From BMS3Abin12 sp964487445 (lineage in GTDB: Bacteria; Pseudomonadota; Gammaproteobacteria; 21-64-14), in assembly GCA_964487445.1 (NCBI GenBank), contig CAZAQG010000013.1, positions 1-37,333 on the forward strand: a stretch of 37,333 bases of DNA. Direction: 5' to 3'. The position numbers were made by a program, and so were the translations under genes. Under the pieces are notes generated by a model that saw nothing but the letters and a program-made list of their open reading frames with translations, was not told where the DNA came from and made no database searches. Shown piece by piece: positions 9,160 to 18,131 of the stretch. The first letter of the stretch is position 1. Each line of letters begins with the position of its first letter.

Positions 9160-10221
9160 GTGCTGGGGTTCAAAGGGAAACGAGCACCCCTACTGGGGAT
9201 CGACATCAGCAGCACGGCCGTAAAGCTGCTCGAGCTGGGGCACGATGGTCCGCGCTACCGGGTGGAGAGTTACGCGGTGGCCCCGTTGTCCCAGAACGCC
9301 GTGGTGGAGAAGAGCATCGCCGACGTCGAGGCGGTCGGCGAGTCGGTGCGTCGCGCGGTGGAGAAATCGCGGACCCGCCTGAGGAACGTCGCCGTGGCCG
9401 TCGCCGGCTCGGCGGTGATCACCAAGGTCGTCCAGCTCGAGGCCGGACTCAGCCCGGAAGAGCAGGAGAGCCGGGTCCAACTCGAGGCGGATCAGTATAT
9501 CCCCTATCCGCTGGAGGAGATCAACCTGGATTTCGAGGTGCTGGGGCCGAACGAGAAGAACCCCCAGCAGGTGGACGTCCTACTCGCCGCCTCGCGCAGC
9601 GAGAACGTCGAGACCCGCGTCGCCGCCCTGGAGATCGCCGGGCTTACCGCCAAGGTGGTGGACGTCGAGGGCTTCGCGATGGAGAACGCCTTCTCCCTGA
9701 TCGCCGAGCAGATACCGGACGCCGGGGCGGACAGGACCGTCGCCGTGCTCGACGTAGGCGCCACCATGACCACGCTCAACGTGCTCCACGATCGCAAGAT
9801 CATCTACACTCGCGAGCAGGTCTTCGGCGGCAAGCAGCTCACCGAAGAGATCATGCGTCGCTACGGGCTCTCCTATGAGGAGGCCGGGCAGGCCAAGAAG
9901 CAGGGCGGACTGCCCGACAACTACATGACGGAGGTCCTGGAGCCGTTCAAGGACGCCATGGCCCAACAGGTCGGCCGCTCGCTGCAATTCTTCTTCTCGT
10001 CCAGCCAGTACGATAACGTCGATCATATCGTGCTCGCCGGCGGCAGCGCGTCGATTGCGGGCGTGGACGAGTTGATCGAGGAGCGGGTGGGGACCGGTAC
10101 CACCATCGCCAACCCGTTTGCGAACATGACGCTGGCCTCGCGGGTCAATCCCCAGTCCCTTGGCAACGACGCCCCGGCCCTGATGATCGCCTGCGGCCTG
10201 GCCCTGCGGAGCTTCGACTGA
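9160..10221 (+). CDS. pilM: Type IV pilus inner-membrane platform ATPase-fold protein PilM
   Basis: Cytoplasmic actin-like (FtsA-fold) protein that binds the N-terminal tail of PilN and links the pilus motor to the alignment complex. The 353-residue sequence begins with GFKGKRAPLLGIDISSTAVKLLEL, the phosphate-1 strand of the fold. It contains VAVLDVGATMTTLNVL (phosphate-2) and HIVLAGGSASIAGVDELIEE (adenosine motif) near the end. The start is GTG, preceded by AAGGA. It is the first gene of a tight five-gene operon; the next start lies 1 bp after its stop. Confidence 0.96.
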   Translation: MLGFKGKRAPLLGIDISSTAVKLLELGHDGPRYRVESYAVAPLSQNAVVEKSIADVEAVGESVRRAVEKSRTRLRNVAVAVAGSAVITKVVQLEAGLSPEEQESRVQLEADQYIPYPLEEINLDFEVLGPNEKNPQQVDVLLAASRSENVETRVAALEIAGLTAKVVDVEGFAMENAFSLIAEQIPDAGADRTVAVLDVGATMTTLNVLHDRKIIYTREQVFGGKQLTEEIMRRYGLSYEEAGQAKKQGGLPDNYMTEVLEPFKDAMAQQVGRSLQFFFSSSQYDNVDHIVLAGGSASIAGVDELIEERVGTGTTIANPFANMTLASRVNPQSLGNDAPALMIACGLALRSFD

Positions 10222-10222
10222 C

Positions 10223-10828
10223 ATGGCGTGCATCAACCTGTTGCCCTGGCGCGAGGAGCTGCGCAAAGAGCGCCAGCGCGAGTTCATTACCATACTCGCC
10301 GGGGCCGCGGTGCTGGCCGGGCTGGTGGTGCTGTTGGTCCATATACGGGTGAGCGGCATGATCGGTTACCAGAACAGTCGCAACCAGTATCTGCACCAAC
10401 AGATCACACGGCTCGACGGGCGGATCCGCAAGATCAAGGATCTCGAGTCGACGAAGACGAAACTCCTGGCGCGCATGGAGATCATCCAGCGCCTGCAGCA
10501 CAGTCGACCCGAGGTGGTACATCTGTTCCAGGAGATGGTGACCACGCTGCCGCACGGGGTGTACCTCAAGGGAATCGTGCAGAGCGGCGACAACCTCAAA
10601 ATCCAGGGCGTGGCCCAGTCGAATGCGCGGGTGTCGGAATACATGCGCAGGCTCGATGCGACCCGCTGGCTGACCAATCCGCGGTTGGACGTGATCCGCA
10701 CGCACTCCACCGCCAATGGCCGGGTCAGCAATTTCACGCTCCAGGTCGGCGAGGCCATGCCGAAGAACGAGGGCGCGGGCGCGGGCGCGGCGGGAGCGAA
10801 GCGCGCCGGGCGGAGGGCCGGGCGGTGA
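10223..10828 (+). CDS. pilN: Type IV pilus assembly protein PilN
   Basis: Bitopic inner-membrane protein of the alignment complex. The first residues ACINLLPWREELRKER form the INLLPWR motif bound by PilM. One membrane helix follows (about residues 16-38, FITILAGAAVLAGLVVLLVH), then a periplasmic coiled coil and a ferredoxin-like domain that pairs with PilO. Length is 201 aa. The tail is rich in Ala, Gly and Arg and looks unstructured. Its TGA overlaps the GTG of pilO by 2 bases, which suggests coupled translation. Confidence 0.95.
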   Translation: MACINLLPWREELRKERQREFITILAGAAVLAGLVVLLVHIRVSGMIGYQNSRNQYLHQQITRLDGRIRKIKDLESTKTKLLARMEIIQRLQHSRPEVVHLFQEMVTTLPHGVYLKGIVQSGDNLKIQGVAQSNARVSEYMRRLDATRWLTNPRLDVIRTHSTANGRVSNFTLQVGEAMPKNEGAGAGAAGAKRAGRRAGR

Positions 10829-11424
10829 ATCTGTCGGATCTCAAGAACCTCGACCTGGACGTCAACAACGCCGGCAGTTGGCCCTGGCCGGTCAAGGGCG
10901 TGGCGATCGCGCTGGTCGCGGTGGTGGTGCTGTTCGCCGGCTACTGGTTCGATCTCAGCACCCAGTGGGCCGACCTGCAGCAGGCGCGGCAGAAGGAGAC
11001 CTCGCTCAAGCAGGTCTTCGAGTTCAAACAGCGCAAGGCCGCGAACCTCAATGCCTATGAGAAGCAGCTCGCCGAGATGCGCAAGTCCTTCGGTGCCATG
11101 CTGCGCCAGCTTCCGAGCAAGACCGAGGTGCCCGATCTGCTGGTGGACATCTCCCAGACGGGCCTGGCCAGCGGGCTGGAATTCCGCCTGTTCAAGCCGA
11201 AAGCGGAGATTCGAAAGGACTTCTACGCCGAACTCCCGATCCGCATCGAGGTCACCGGCACCTACCACCAGTTCGGGAAATTCGTGAGCGGCGTGGCCGC
11301 GCTGTCGCGAATCGTGACGCTGCACAATATCTCGATCAAACCGAAAGGGAAGGGCGGCAAGCTCGTGATGGACCTCACGGCGAAGACCTATCGGTACCTC
11401 GAAGAAGGGGGGGCTGGCGGATGA
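10825..11424 (+). CDS. pilO: Type IV pilus assembly protein PilO
   Basis: Partner of PilN in the periplasmic part of the alignment complex. The 199-residue protein has a short cytoplasmic segment, one membrane helix (about residues 24-46, VKGVAIALVAVVVLFAGYWF), a coiled coil, and a ferredoxin-like domain around LASGLEFRLFKP and VTGTYHQFGKFVSGVAALSRIV. GTG at 10825 overlaps the pilN stop; the much longer open frame further upstream is pilN read in another frame. The stop overlaps the pilP ATG by 4 bases (ATGA). Confidence 0.95.
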   Translation: MNLSDLKNLDLDVNNAGSWPWPVKGVAIALVAVVVLFAGYWFDLSTQWADLQQARQKETSLKQVFEFKQRKAANLNAYEKQLAEMRKSFGAMLRQLPSKTEVPDLLVDISQTGLASGLEFRLFKPKAEIRKDFYAELPIRIEVTGTYHQFGKFVSGVAALSRIVTLHNISIKPKGKGGKLVMDLTAKTYRYLEEGGAGG

Positions 11425-11969
11425 GCGCCGGCGCCCGTATGGTCCGCTCGCGCGGCGCGGCGTTGGCGGCGGCGCTGGCGGCGGTGATCCTGCTTGGCGG
11501 CTGCAGCGGCGACCGGATGTCCAATCTGCATCGTTGGGTGCGCCGGGTCGAGGCCCGCCGGGGCGGGCACATCTCGCCGCTTCCGAAGGTCAAGTTGTAC
11601 CGTAAATTCATCTACAGCGCCTTCGATCTGCGCGACCCGTTCTCACCGTCCCGGCTCGACGGGGCGGCCAAGGTGAAGGCGGGCGGCAACAGCCGGTTGC
11701 GTCCCGACGCCAAACGCCCGCGCGCGCCCCTGGAGGCCTTTCCGCTGGACGCGCTGCGCATGGTCGGCACCCTCGGAAAGAACGGGCGCATCTGGGCCCT
11801 GGTGCGCGCCCCCGATGGCACTATCTACCCGGTGCACGATGGCGACCACATGGGCCGGAACTACGGAAAGATCGTGAAGATCAGCGAGAACAAATTGAAT
11901 CTGGTCGAGATCATACCCGACGGTATGGGGGGTTGGATGAAGCGCCCGGCCTCCCTGGCACTGAAGTAG
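11421..11969 (+). CDS. pilP: Type IV pilus lipoprotein PilP
   Basis: Inner-membrane lipoprotein that joins PilN/PilO to the secretin PilQ. It has a signal sequence ending in a lipobox (LLGGC, lipid-modified Cys near residue 31), a disordered linker, and a C-terminal beta domain (LRMVGTLGKNGRIWALVRAP to the end). YSAFDLRDPFSPS, about residue 64 onward, is the conserved stretch before the linker. 182 aa. The position between pilO (4-base overlap) and pilQ supports the call. Confidence 0.95.
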   Translation: MSAGARMVRSRGAALAAALAAVILLGGCSGDRMSNLHRWVRRVEARRGGHISPLPKVKLYRKFIYSAFDLRDPFSPSRLDGAAKVKAGGNSRLRPDAKRPRAPLEAFPLDALRMVGTLGKNGRIWALVRAPDGTIYPVHDGDHMGRNYGKIVKISENKLNLVEIIPDGMGGWMKRPASLALK

Positions 11970-11977
11970 GAAATCCC

Positions 11978-14215
11978 ATGGGGAGCACTGCGATGACGTT
12001 TCTTCAGACAGTCCGCACCGCGGGTCGCCGGGCGGGCGCGGCCGGAGTTCCGGAAGGCGGCGGGCATCGCCTCGTGCCTCTGCTTGCGCTTGCCGCAGTG
12101 GTGCTGCTCGCCGGATCGGTTTCCGCCGCACCGGCGCACGCCGTCAACGCTCTGGAGAACATCGGCTTCACCGCCCTTCCGGGCGGTGAGGTCCAGGTAG
12201 TACTCACCCTGGCGAAACCGGCCCCGCAGCCGGTGGGGTTCGCCACCGACCACCCGGCGCGCATCGCGCTGGACCTCCCGGACACGCGCAACGCGCTGGC
12301 GAAGAAGACCCAGTCCATCGGTATCGGCGTGGCGCGCAGCATTACGACCGCGCAGGCCGACGGGCGGACCCGCGTGGTCCTGAATCTGGTGCAACTGGTC
12401 CCCTACGATGTGCGGGTCGCGGGCAACAAAGTCTACGTGACGCTGAACGGCGCCCCCGCGCAAGGCGCGGGGGCGGCCGCCGCATCCGTGTCGCCCGTCG
12501 CCGCAGGGGCCGTGCGGCCGGGGATCACCGGCGTGGATTTCCGCCGCGGCGCGGTCGGCCAGGCCCTGATCACCGTGGACCTGGCCGATTCCTCCGTGTC
12601 ATGGAATCTCCACGGGAAAGGCAAGAAGATCTACGTGGATTTCATGAACGCGAACCTGCCGGCCCGGCTCGAGCAGCGGCTCGACGTGACCGATTTCGCT
12701 ACGCCGGTGACCCACGTGGACACCTATGTGAGGGGCAACGGCGTGCGCATGGCCATCGCCGCCCACGGTCAGCATGAGGACATGGCCTATCAGTCCGGCG
12801 ACAAGCTCACCATCGAGATCAAGCCGGTGACCGCCGCCCAGAAGGAGGCGCAGGCCAAGGCCAAGTTCAAATACACCGGCCGGCGCCTGTCTCTGAACTT
12901 CCAGAACATCCGGACGCGTGCGGTGCTGCAGTTGATCGCGGATTTCACCGGAAAGAACATCGTCGTCAGCGACAACGTCAAGGGCAGCCTGACGTTGCGT
13001 CTGAAAAACGTACCGTGGGATCAGGCCCTGGCCATCATCCTCCAGACCCAGGGCCTGGGGCAGCGCCACATCGGCAACGTGATCTGGGTGGCGCCGAGCA
13101 AGGAGATCGCCGCCCGGGAGAATCGCGAGGCCAAGACACGGAAGCAGTTGCAGAAGCTCGAGCCGCTGCGTTTCGAGTCCATCCAGATCAACTACGCCAA
13201 GGCCTCGGATATCGCCAAGCTGTTGCAGTCCGGGCAGGGTTCGAAGAGCGGCGGCTTCCTGTCGTCGCGGGGCAGCGTGATGGTCGATGCGCGCACCAAC
13301 ACCCTCCTGGTCCAGGATACCCTGGCGCGGCTCGGCGAGATCCGCAAGCTCGTGCGGACCCTGGACATCCCGGTGCGCCAGGTGTTGATCGAATCACGGG
13401 TGGTGATCGCCAACAACGACTGGAGCCGTGGCCTGGGCGCGAAGTTCGGTTTCAGCCGGGCCACCACGTTCGGCAGCAATGGAAGCCAGTACGCCGTAGG
13501 GGGCACGATCTCCGGCGGACTTGCCCCGCCATCGCCCGGTGGCGGCATTACCGCTTTCCAACCGGTCGGCGGCAGCTCGGCCGGCAGCGGCGTCGAGGGC
13601 CTGATCTCCTCGCTCCCGGTCGTCAACCCGACCGCCGCCCTGGGGATCGTGGTGGGCCGTATCGGCAGCCACCTGCTGCAACTGGAACTCTCCTCCATGC
13701 AGGCCGAGGGCCGGGGCGAGGTGGTCTCCAGTCCGCGGGTCATCACCGCCAACGACAGGACGGCGACGATCGAGCAGGGCGTCGAGATCCCCTACCAGCA
13801 GGCGACCTCGAGCGGCGCCACCTCGGTGCAGTTCAAGAAGGCGGTGCTGAGTCTGAAGGTGACGCCGCACATCACGCCCGACAACCGGATCATCATGGAC
13901 CTCGAGGTCAACAAGGACAGCGTCGGTCAGGTGTTCTTCGGGGTGCCGAGCATCGATACCAACAACGTCCAGACCCAGGTGTTGGTGGATAACGGGGAGA
14001 CGGTGGTGCTCGGCGGCATCTACCAGCACACCGACAAGCGGCAGAAGAACAGCATCCCGTTCCTCGGGGATATCCCCGGCCTCGGGTTCCTGTTCCGCAA
14101 CACCCAGAAGACCAACAACCGTTCGGAGCTTTTGGTGTTCGTGACGCCCAAGATCATGAAGGACGTCCTGCACGTCGATCAGACCCGCTTCAACACCGTC
14201 GGCACGACCCGATAG
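11978..14215 (+). CDS. pilQ: Type IV pilus outer-membrane secretin PilQ
   Basis: Forms the multimeric outer-membrane channel for the pilus fibre. Order of parts: signal peptide (hydrophobic LVPLLALAAVVLLAGSVSAA), two AMIN domains that bind peptidoglycan (around NIGFTALPGGEVQVVLTL and ITGVDFRRGAVGQALITVDL), N0/STN (LSLNFQNIRTRAVLQLIAD), N1 (SIQINYAKASDIAKLLQ), and the secretin barrel ending in IPFLGDIPGLGFLFRN. Two starts are plausible: ATG at 11978 with AGGA 6 bases upstream (745 aa) and ATG at 11993 with GGAG 8 bases upstream. Last gene of the pil operon; a strong hairpin follows. Confidence 0.96.
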   Translation: MGSTAMTFLQTVRTAGRRAGAAGVPEGGGHRLVPLLALAAVVLLAGSVSAAPAHAVNALENIGFTALPGGEVQVVLTLAKPAPQPVGFATDHPARIALDLPDTRNALAKKTQSIGIGVARSITTAQADGRTRVVLNLVQLVPYDVRVAGNKVYVTLNGAPAQGAGAAAASVSPVAAGAVRPGITGVDFRRGAVGQALITVDLADSSVSWNLHGKGKKIYVDFMNANLPARLEQRLDVTDFATPVTHVDTYVRGNGVRMAIAAHGQHEDMAYQSGDKLTIEIKPVTAAQKEAQAKAKFKYTGRRLSLNFQNIRTRAVLQLIADFTGKNIVVSDNVKGSLTLRLKNVPWDQALAIILQTQGLGQRHIGNVIWVAPSKEIAARENREAKTRKQLQKLEPLRFESIQINYAKASDIAKLLQSGQGSKSGGFLSSRGSVMVDARTNTLLVQDTLARLGEIRKLVRTLDIPVRQVLIESRVVIANNDWSRGLGAKFGFSRATTFGSNGSQYAVGGTISGGLAPPSPGGGITAFQPVGGSSAGSGVEGLISSLPVVNPTAALGIVVGRIGSHLLQLELSSMQAEGRGEVVSSPRVITANDRTATIEQGVEIPYQQATSSGATSVQFKKAVLSLKVTPHITPDNRIIMDLEVNKDSVGQVFFGVPSIDTNNVQTQVLVDNGETVVLGGIYQHTDKRQKNSIPFLGDIPGLGFLFRNTQKTNNRSELLVFVTPKIMKDVLHVDQTRFNTVGTTR

Positions 14216-14229
14216 CGGGCGATCCGGAC

Positions 14230-14255
14230 GGGAAGGCCCGGTGACGGGCCTTCCC
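14230..14255 (+). terminator. Hairpin after pilQ
   Basis: An exact 11-bp stem (GGGAAGGCCCG with CGGGCCTTCCC) closes a GTGA loop of the GNRA type, 14 bases after the pilQ stop. Only a short T-run (GCGTTT) follows. It could reduce read-through into aroK or stabilise the pil mRNA 3' end. Confidence 0.6.
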
Positions 14256-14308
14256 GCGTTTGCGGGGTTCCACTTGCGGTACCCCGGCCTTTCTGGCATA
14301 TCTGCCCC

Positions 14309-14830
14309 ATGGGCAAAGCCGTCAATCTGTTCCTGGTCGGGCCGATGGGGGCCGGCAAGACCACGATCGGGCGCCAGTTGGCGCGTTCCCTGGAACTCGC
14401 GTTCCATGACAGCGACCGCGAGATCGAGTCCCGCACCGGGGCCGATATCCCGCTGATCTTCGATCTCGAGGGCGAGGCGGGTTTCCGCGCCCGCGAACGG
14501 GCGGTACTGGAGGAACTCACGCGCCTGGACGGGGTGGTATTGGCCACCGGCGGCGGTGCGGTGCTGGACGCGCGCAACCGCGAAGACCTGCGGGCCGGGG
14601 GTCGCGTAATCTACCTGGAGACCTCGGTCGCCCAACAGCTCGAACGCACCACCCGCGACCGGCACCGGCCGCTGCTGCATACCGACGACCGTCGCGCCCG
14701 GTTGGAGGCGTTGACGGCGGTGCGCGCCCCTCTCTACCGGGAGGTCGCGAATCTGGTGGTGAAGACCGACGGGCGCAGTGTGCAGGCGGTGGTCGCCGAG
14801 ATCCTGCAGCGCCTCGCTGCGAATCCCTGA
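14309..14830 (+). CDS. aroK: Shikimate kinase
   Basis: Phosphorylates shikimate with ATP in the chorismate pathway. The 173-residue protein has the P-loop GPMGAGKTT (residues 11-19), the shikimate-binding DSDREIE just after, the FRARE region, the GGG motif in LATGGGAV, and the lid Arg in RDRHRPLL. ATG at 14309 gives the normal N-terminus. aroK-aroB directly behind pilQ is a conserved gammaproteobacterial arrangement. Confidence 0.96.
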   Translation: MGKAVNLFLVGPMGAGKTTIGRQLARSLELAFHDSDREIESRTGADIPLIFDLEGEAGFRARERAVLEELTRLDGVVLATGGGAVLDARNREDLRAGGRVIYLETSVAQQLERTTRDRHRPLLHTDDRRARLEALTAVRAPLYREVANLVVKTDGRSVQAVVAEILQRLAANP

Positions 14831-14857
14831 GTCCGACGGGCTGTTAGAATGTCGCAC

Positions 14858-15952
14858 ATGAGAATGAAAACCCTGCAAGTCGATCTCGGATCGCGCAGCT
14901 ACCCGATCTATATCGGATCCGGGTTGCTGGATCGCGCCGAATTGTTCGTACGCCATATCCAGGGGCGTCGGGTGCTGGTGGTGTCCAACGAGACCGTGGC
15001 GCCCCTCTACCTCGAGCGGCTGCAGAAGTCGCTCGCGGGTTTTCAGTGCGACGCGGCGATCCTCCCCGACGGGGAGCAGTACAAGACCCTGGAGGTCACG
15101 GGGCGCGTCTTCGACACGCTCCTCGAGCGGTGCCACGACCGCGAGACCACGCTGATCGCGCTCGGCGGCGGGGTGATCGGGGACATCACCGGATTCGCGG
15201 CCGCCTGCTATCAGCGCGGCGTGCCCTTCATCCAGGTCCCGACCACGCTGCTCGCGCAGGTCGACTCCTCGGTCGGCGGCAAGACCGGCGTCAACCACCC
15301 CCTGGGCAAGAACATGATCGGCGCGTTCCATCAGCCGCGCTGCGTGGTGGCGGATATCGATACCCTGGCGACCCTGGAGGAGCGCCAACTGCGCGCCGGG
15401 ATCGCCGAGATCATCAAGTACGGGCTGATCCAGGATCGCGAATTCTTCGAGTGGCTGGAGGCCCACATGGAGGCGCTGGCGGGGCGCGAACCCGAGGCCG
15501 TGACGTTCGCGGTGGAGCGCTCCTGCCGCGACAAGGCGCAGGTGGTGGCCGTCGACGAGCGCGAGAGCGGGCAGCGCGCGCTGCTTAACCTGGGCCATAC
15601 TTTCGGACACGCGATCGAGACCGGGAGCGGCTATGGCAACTGGCTGCACGGCGAAGCGGTGGCCGCCGGTATGTGTATGGCGGCGCGCCTGTCGGCGCGT
15701 CAGGGCTGGCTGGCGGAGGCGACGGTGGAGCGCATCGAGGCATTGGTGCGCCGCGCACGCCTGCCGGTGGTCCCGCCGGCCGAGATCGCATCCCGATTGC
15801 GTGAGTGGATGGCGGTGGACAAGAAGGTCCGGGACGGACGACTGCACTTGGTCCTGCTGCGCGGGATCGGCCGCGCGGTGCTGACCGACGACTTCGACGA
15901 GGCCGCGCTGGCGGCGGTCCTCGAGGAGGGGGCGGCCCCGGCCGGGGCCTGA
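14858..15952 (+). CDS. aroB: 3-dehydroquinate synthase
   Basis: Second step of the shikimate pathway, converting DAHP to 3-dehydroquinate with NAD and a divalent metal. Motifs present: DGEQYKTLE, the NAD-binding ALGGGVIGDITGFAA, TTLLAQVDSSVGGKTGVN, and the metal ligands in IAEIIKYG, LGHTFGHAIE and HGEAVAAGM. About 364 aa, a normal length. Three in-frame ATGs (14849, 14858, 14864) lie close together and none has a clear Shine-Dalgarno. I chose 14858 by similarity to MRTLHVDLG-type starts; the choice changes only a few residues. Confidence 0.95.
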   Translation: MRMKTLQVDLGSRSYPIYIGSGLLDRAELFVRHIQGRRVLVVSNETVAPLYLERLQKSLAGFQCDAAILPDGEQYKTLEVTGRVFDTLLERCHDRETTLIALGGGVIGDITGFAAACYQRGVPFIQVPTTLLAQVDSSVGGKTGVNHPLGKNMIGAFHQPRCVVADIDTLATLEERQLRAGIAEIIKYGLIQDREFFEWLEAHMEALAGREPEAVTFAVERSCRDKAQVVAVDERESGQRALLNLGHTFGHAIETGSGYGNWLHGEAVAAGMCMAARLSARQGWLAEATVERIEALVRRARLPVVPPAEIASRLREWMAVDKKVRDGRLHLVLLRGIGRAVLTDDFDEAALAAVLEEGAAPAGA

Positions 15953-15990
15953 GCGGGCGGGGCGCGACGCGGGCGGGGGGATCGAAGGGC

Positions 15991-16245
15991 GTGCGCATCT
16001 ATCTGCAGATCCCGGCGATGGACGGCGGCGCGCCGCGCTTTTGTCACCTGATCCTGCTCGCAGATCTGTGGGAGGGTTGGACGCTGGTCCGGGAGTGGGG
16101 CGTCCAGGGCGGCGCCGGGCGCGTGCGGCGCCAGTACTACGCCGGCCGCGAGGAGGCCGAGCAAGCGCTCATCGCGGCCCGCGATCAGCAATTGCGACGC
16201 GGCTACCGGGTGGTCTTCGTCGAGGGGGGCACCCGCGGGATCTGA
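15991..16245 (+). CDS. Small WGR-domain protein
   Basis: An 84-residue protein that is little more than a WGR domain: WEGWTLVREWGVQGG, QYYAGREEAEQALIAARDQ and RRGYRVVF match the usual pattern, in which a WGR loop is followed by a helix and a KGY-type strand. The signature triplet here is WGV rather than WGR. WGR domains bind nucleic acid in PARPs and appear alone in many proteobacterial proteins of unknown role. GTG at 15991 is the likely start (AAGGGC just upstream); frames reaching further upstream overlap aroB out of frame. It sits 38 bp after aroB and 32 bp before the DamX-like gene, so it is probably co-transcribed with them. Domain call good; function unknown. Confidence 0.75.
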   Translation: MRIYLQIPAMDGGAPRFCHLILLADLWEGWTLVREWGVQGGAGRVRRQYYAGREEAEQALIAARDQQLRRGYRVVFVEGGTRGI

Positions 16246-16277
16246 GGGGTGCGGTGCGCCCGGAGCGGGAGAGGGAG

Positions 16278-17924
16278 ATGGCATCCAATCCGGGACGGGA
16301 CGGGCCGGCCGGCGATCCCCCCTATGTTGCGGCGCTCGGCTTGCGCGAGGGGCCGTTCGGCGCCGTTCGCGGATCCGCCTCTTTCTATTATGAAGACTCG
16401 GCGATCCTCCAGCGCTTCAATCTCCTCCGCCATCTGATCCAGTCGACCGGGCTGCTGGTCGTGGTCCAGGCCCCCGAGGGCGGAGGCAAGACCACCCTGC
16501 TCGAGCAGCTCCAGGCGCACGCCGACGAGAGTTGGCGCGTGCAGCGCCTCGGCGGCGCCCTCCCCCCGCAGGGAGTCGCCGCCCTGTACGCGCAACTGGC
16601 CGGGGGCTTGGCCGGGGTGGAGCCGGCGATCCTTGCGAACGGCAAGGCGATACGCGCCGCGTTTGCGCGCTTGCGCGAGGATGCGCAGTTGCCGGTCATC
16701 CTCGCGGACGACGCTCATCTCCTGCCGGTCCCGGTTCTCGAGGCGCTCATCTCGCTGGCCGGCCCGCCGGCACCCGGCTCCGCCCGTGTCGTACTGTTCG
16801 CCGAACCCTCTCTGCAGGCCACCCTCGAAGGAATGGTGCTTCCCGCTGAATTGCGCGCCTCGCTCCGCGTCGAGGCGCTGCCGGCATTCACACCCGGGCA
16901 GACGGCGGCTTATCTCATGCACCGGCTGCTGGCCGCGGGTTTGTCCGGAGACGGTCCGTTCACGGCCCGCCAAGTCCGGCAGATCCACCGTGCCGCCCGG
17001 GGGTTGCCCGGGCGTATCCATGAACAGGCCCACCGCCTGCTCTTGGGCGCCGGTGCACAGGGCGCGCGCGCGAACCGGTCGACGGCGCCGCGCCTGAGGT
17101 CGGCCCTCGGTTTTCTGGTGTTGGCCGGTGTGGCGGCGGTGGGGTTGATCGAGGTACAAGGGCCGCTGGGACGGTGGCTCGCGGGACGCGCGAGTGCGCC
17201 CGGCGGTGGAGCGCCACCGGCTCCGGTGGTGCGGATGCACCCCGCCCGGGTGGCGGGCTCCATTGCCGCGATTCCGTCCGCCCCTCCGGTCCCACCGACT
17301 GCGCAAGCCCCCGTCGCATCGCCGCCCGCCACCCCCCCTTCCGGGCGTTCGCCCGCGCAACCGGGCCCGCCGGCGGGCACCGTCGCACCGGTGTTCGCCG
17401 CAACCGGGGTGGAGGAGCGGTCGCGCCAAGTCGTAACCCTGATCCCTCACGGTGCGCCGGCCCCGGCGCCGAGGCCGGCGGTTCGCGCAGGCGTTCACCC
17501 GCCTGGAAGCGCATCGCAACCGTCGGTGGCTCCGGTGCCGCAGCCCCGGCTTCACGCCTCCGCCCGGGTGCCATCGCGACCCGTTGGGCGGCAATCGACG
17601 AACGTGCACACGGTGGCTTGGCTGATGCGTCAGGACCCGCATCACTATACGGTACAGGTCATCGTAGTACGCCGGCGCGACGCATTGCCGCGGCTGCTTC
17701 AACGGCATCGTTGGGCGGCGCCGGTAGCGTGGTTTCCGGTAACCGGCAAGCGCGACCGCGAAACGCTCTACGCGTTGGTGTACGGCGTATATCCTTCCCG
17801 CGAGGCGGCCGTGCGGGCGGCGGTGACTCTCCCGCGCGCCCTGCGTTCCACCCGCCCCTGGGTGCGAAGCCTGGCCTCCGTGCAGGCCGCGATTCGCACC
17901 GCGTCTACCCCCGGAGTGCGCTGA
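16278..17924 (+). CDS. DamX-like protein: AAA ATPase, membrane helix and SPOR domain
   Basis: A 548-residue inner-membrane protein. The N-terminal part is an ExeA/AAA-type ATPase (FGAVRGSASFYYEDSAI, Walker A APEGGGKTT near residue 70, Walker B LPVILADDAH near residue 140). A single membrane helix follows (LGFLVLAGVAAVGLIEV, about residue 280), then a long periplasmic linker rich in Pro and Ala, and a C-terminal SPOR domain (HHYTVQVIVV to the end) that binds denuded glycan at the septum. Enterobacterial DamX lacks most of the ATPase, while the pseudomonad version downstream of aroB keeps it. ATG at 16278 has GGGAG-rich sequence before it. Probable role: cell-division or septal peptidoglycan factor, inferred from SPOR and position. 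Confidence 0.85.
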   Translation: MASNPGRDGPAGDPPYVAALGLREGPFGAVRGSASFYYEDSAILQRFNLLRHLIQSTGLLVVVQAPEGGGKTTLLEQLQAHADESWRVQRLGGALPPQGVAALYAQLAGGLAGVEPAILANGKAIRAAFARLREDAQLPVILADDAHLLPVPVLEALISLAGPPAPGSARVVLFAEPSLQATLEGMVLPAELRASLRVEALPAFTPGQTAAYLMHRLLAAGLSGDGPFTARQVRQIHRAARGLPGRIHEQAHRLLLGAGAQGARANRSTAPRLRSALGFLVLAGVAAVGLIEVQGPLGRWLAGRASAPGGGAPPAPVVRMHPARVAGSIAAIPSAPPVPPTAQAPVASPPATPPSGRSPAQPGPPAGTVAPVFAATGVEERSRQVVTLIPHGAPAPAPRPAVRAGVHPPGSASQPSVAPVPQPRLHASARVPSRPVGRQSTNVHTVAWLMRQDPHHYTVQVIVVRRRDALPRLLQRHRWAAPVAWFPVTGKRDRETLYALVYGVYPSREAAVRAAVTLPRALRSTRPWVRSLASVQAAIRTASTPGVR

Positions 17925-18015
17925 GGTCGCACGGCAGACACGGATCTTTCCGGCACTCGTGCGCAACCTACGGAAAACTTGGGGGAAAGACCGATGCCGG
18001 CGGGCCGTCGCTTCA

Positions 18016-18044
18016 TTGAACACCCTCTCCCGCGGCGCTATACT
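18016..18044 (+). promoter_or_regulatory. Sigma70 promoter of gltBD
   Basis: TTGAAC (18016-18021) and TATACT (18039-18044) are separated by 17 bases. Transcription would start near 18051, leaving a leader of about 80 bases before gltB. The 207-bp gap after the DamX-like gene shows nothing else. Confidence 0.7.
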
Positions 18045-18131
18045 GCACGGCCCTTTGCCTGCGGCCGGCTTGCCGCGCGGCGGGTTGATCGCGCGTCCGA
18101 ACCGGGCGCGGCGCGTTTGCGAAGCCGAGGT

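Noticed and set aside
13394..15847. An 817-codon reverse-strand frame opposite pilQ, aroK and aroB
   Set aside because: Antisense shadow with no recognisable motif or start context.
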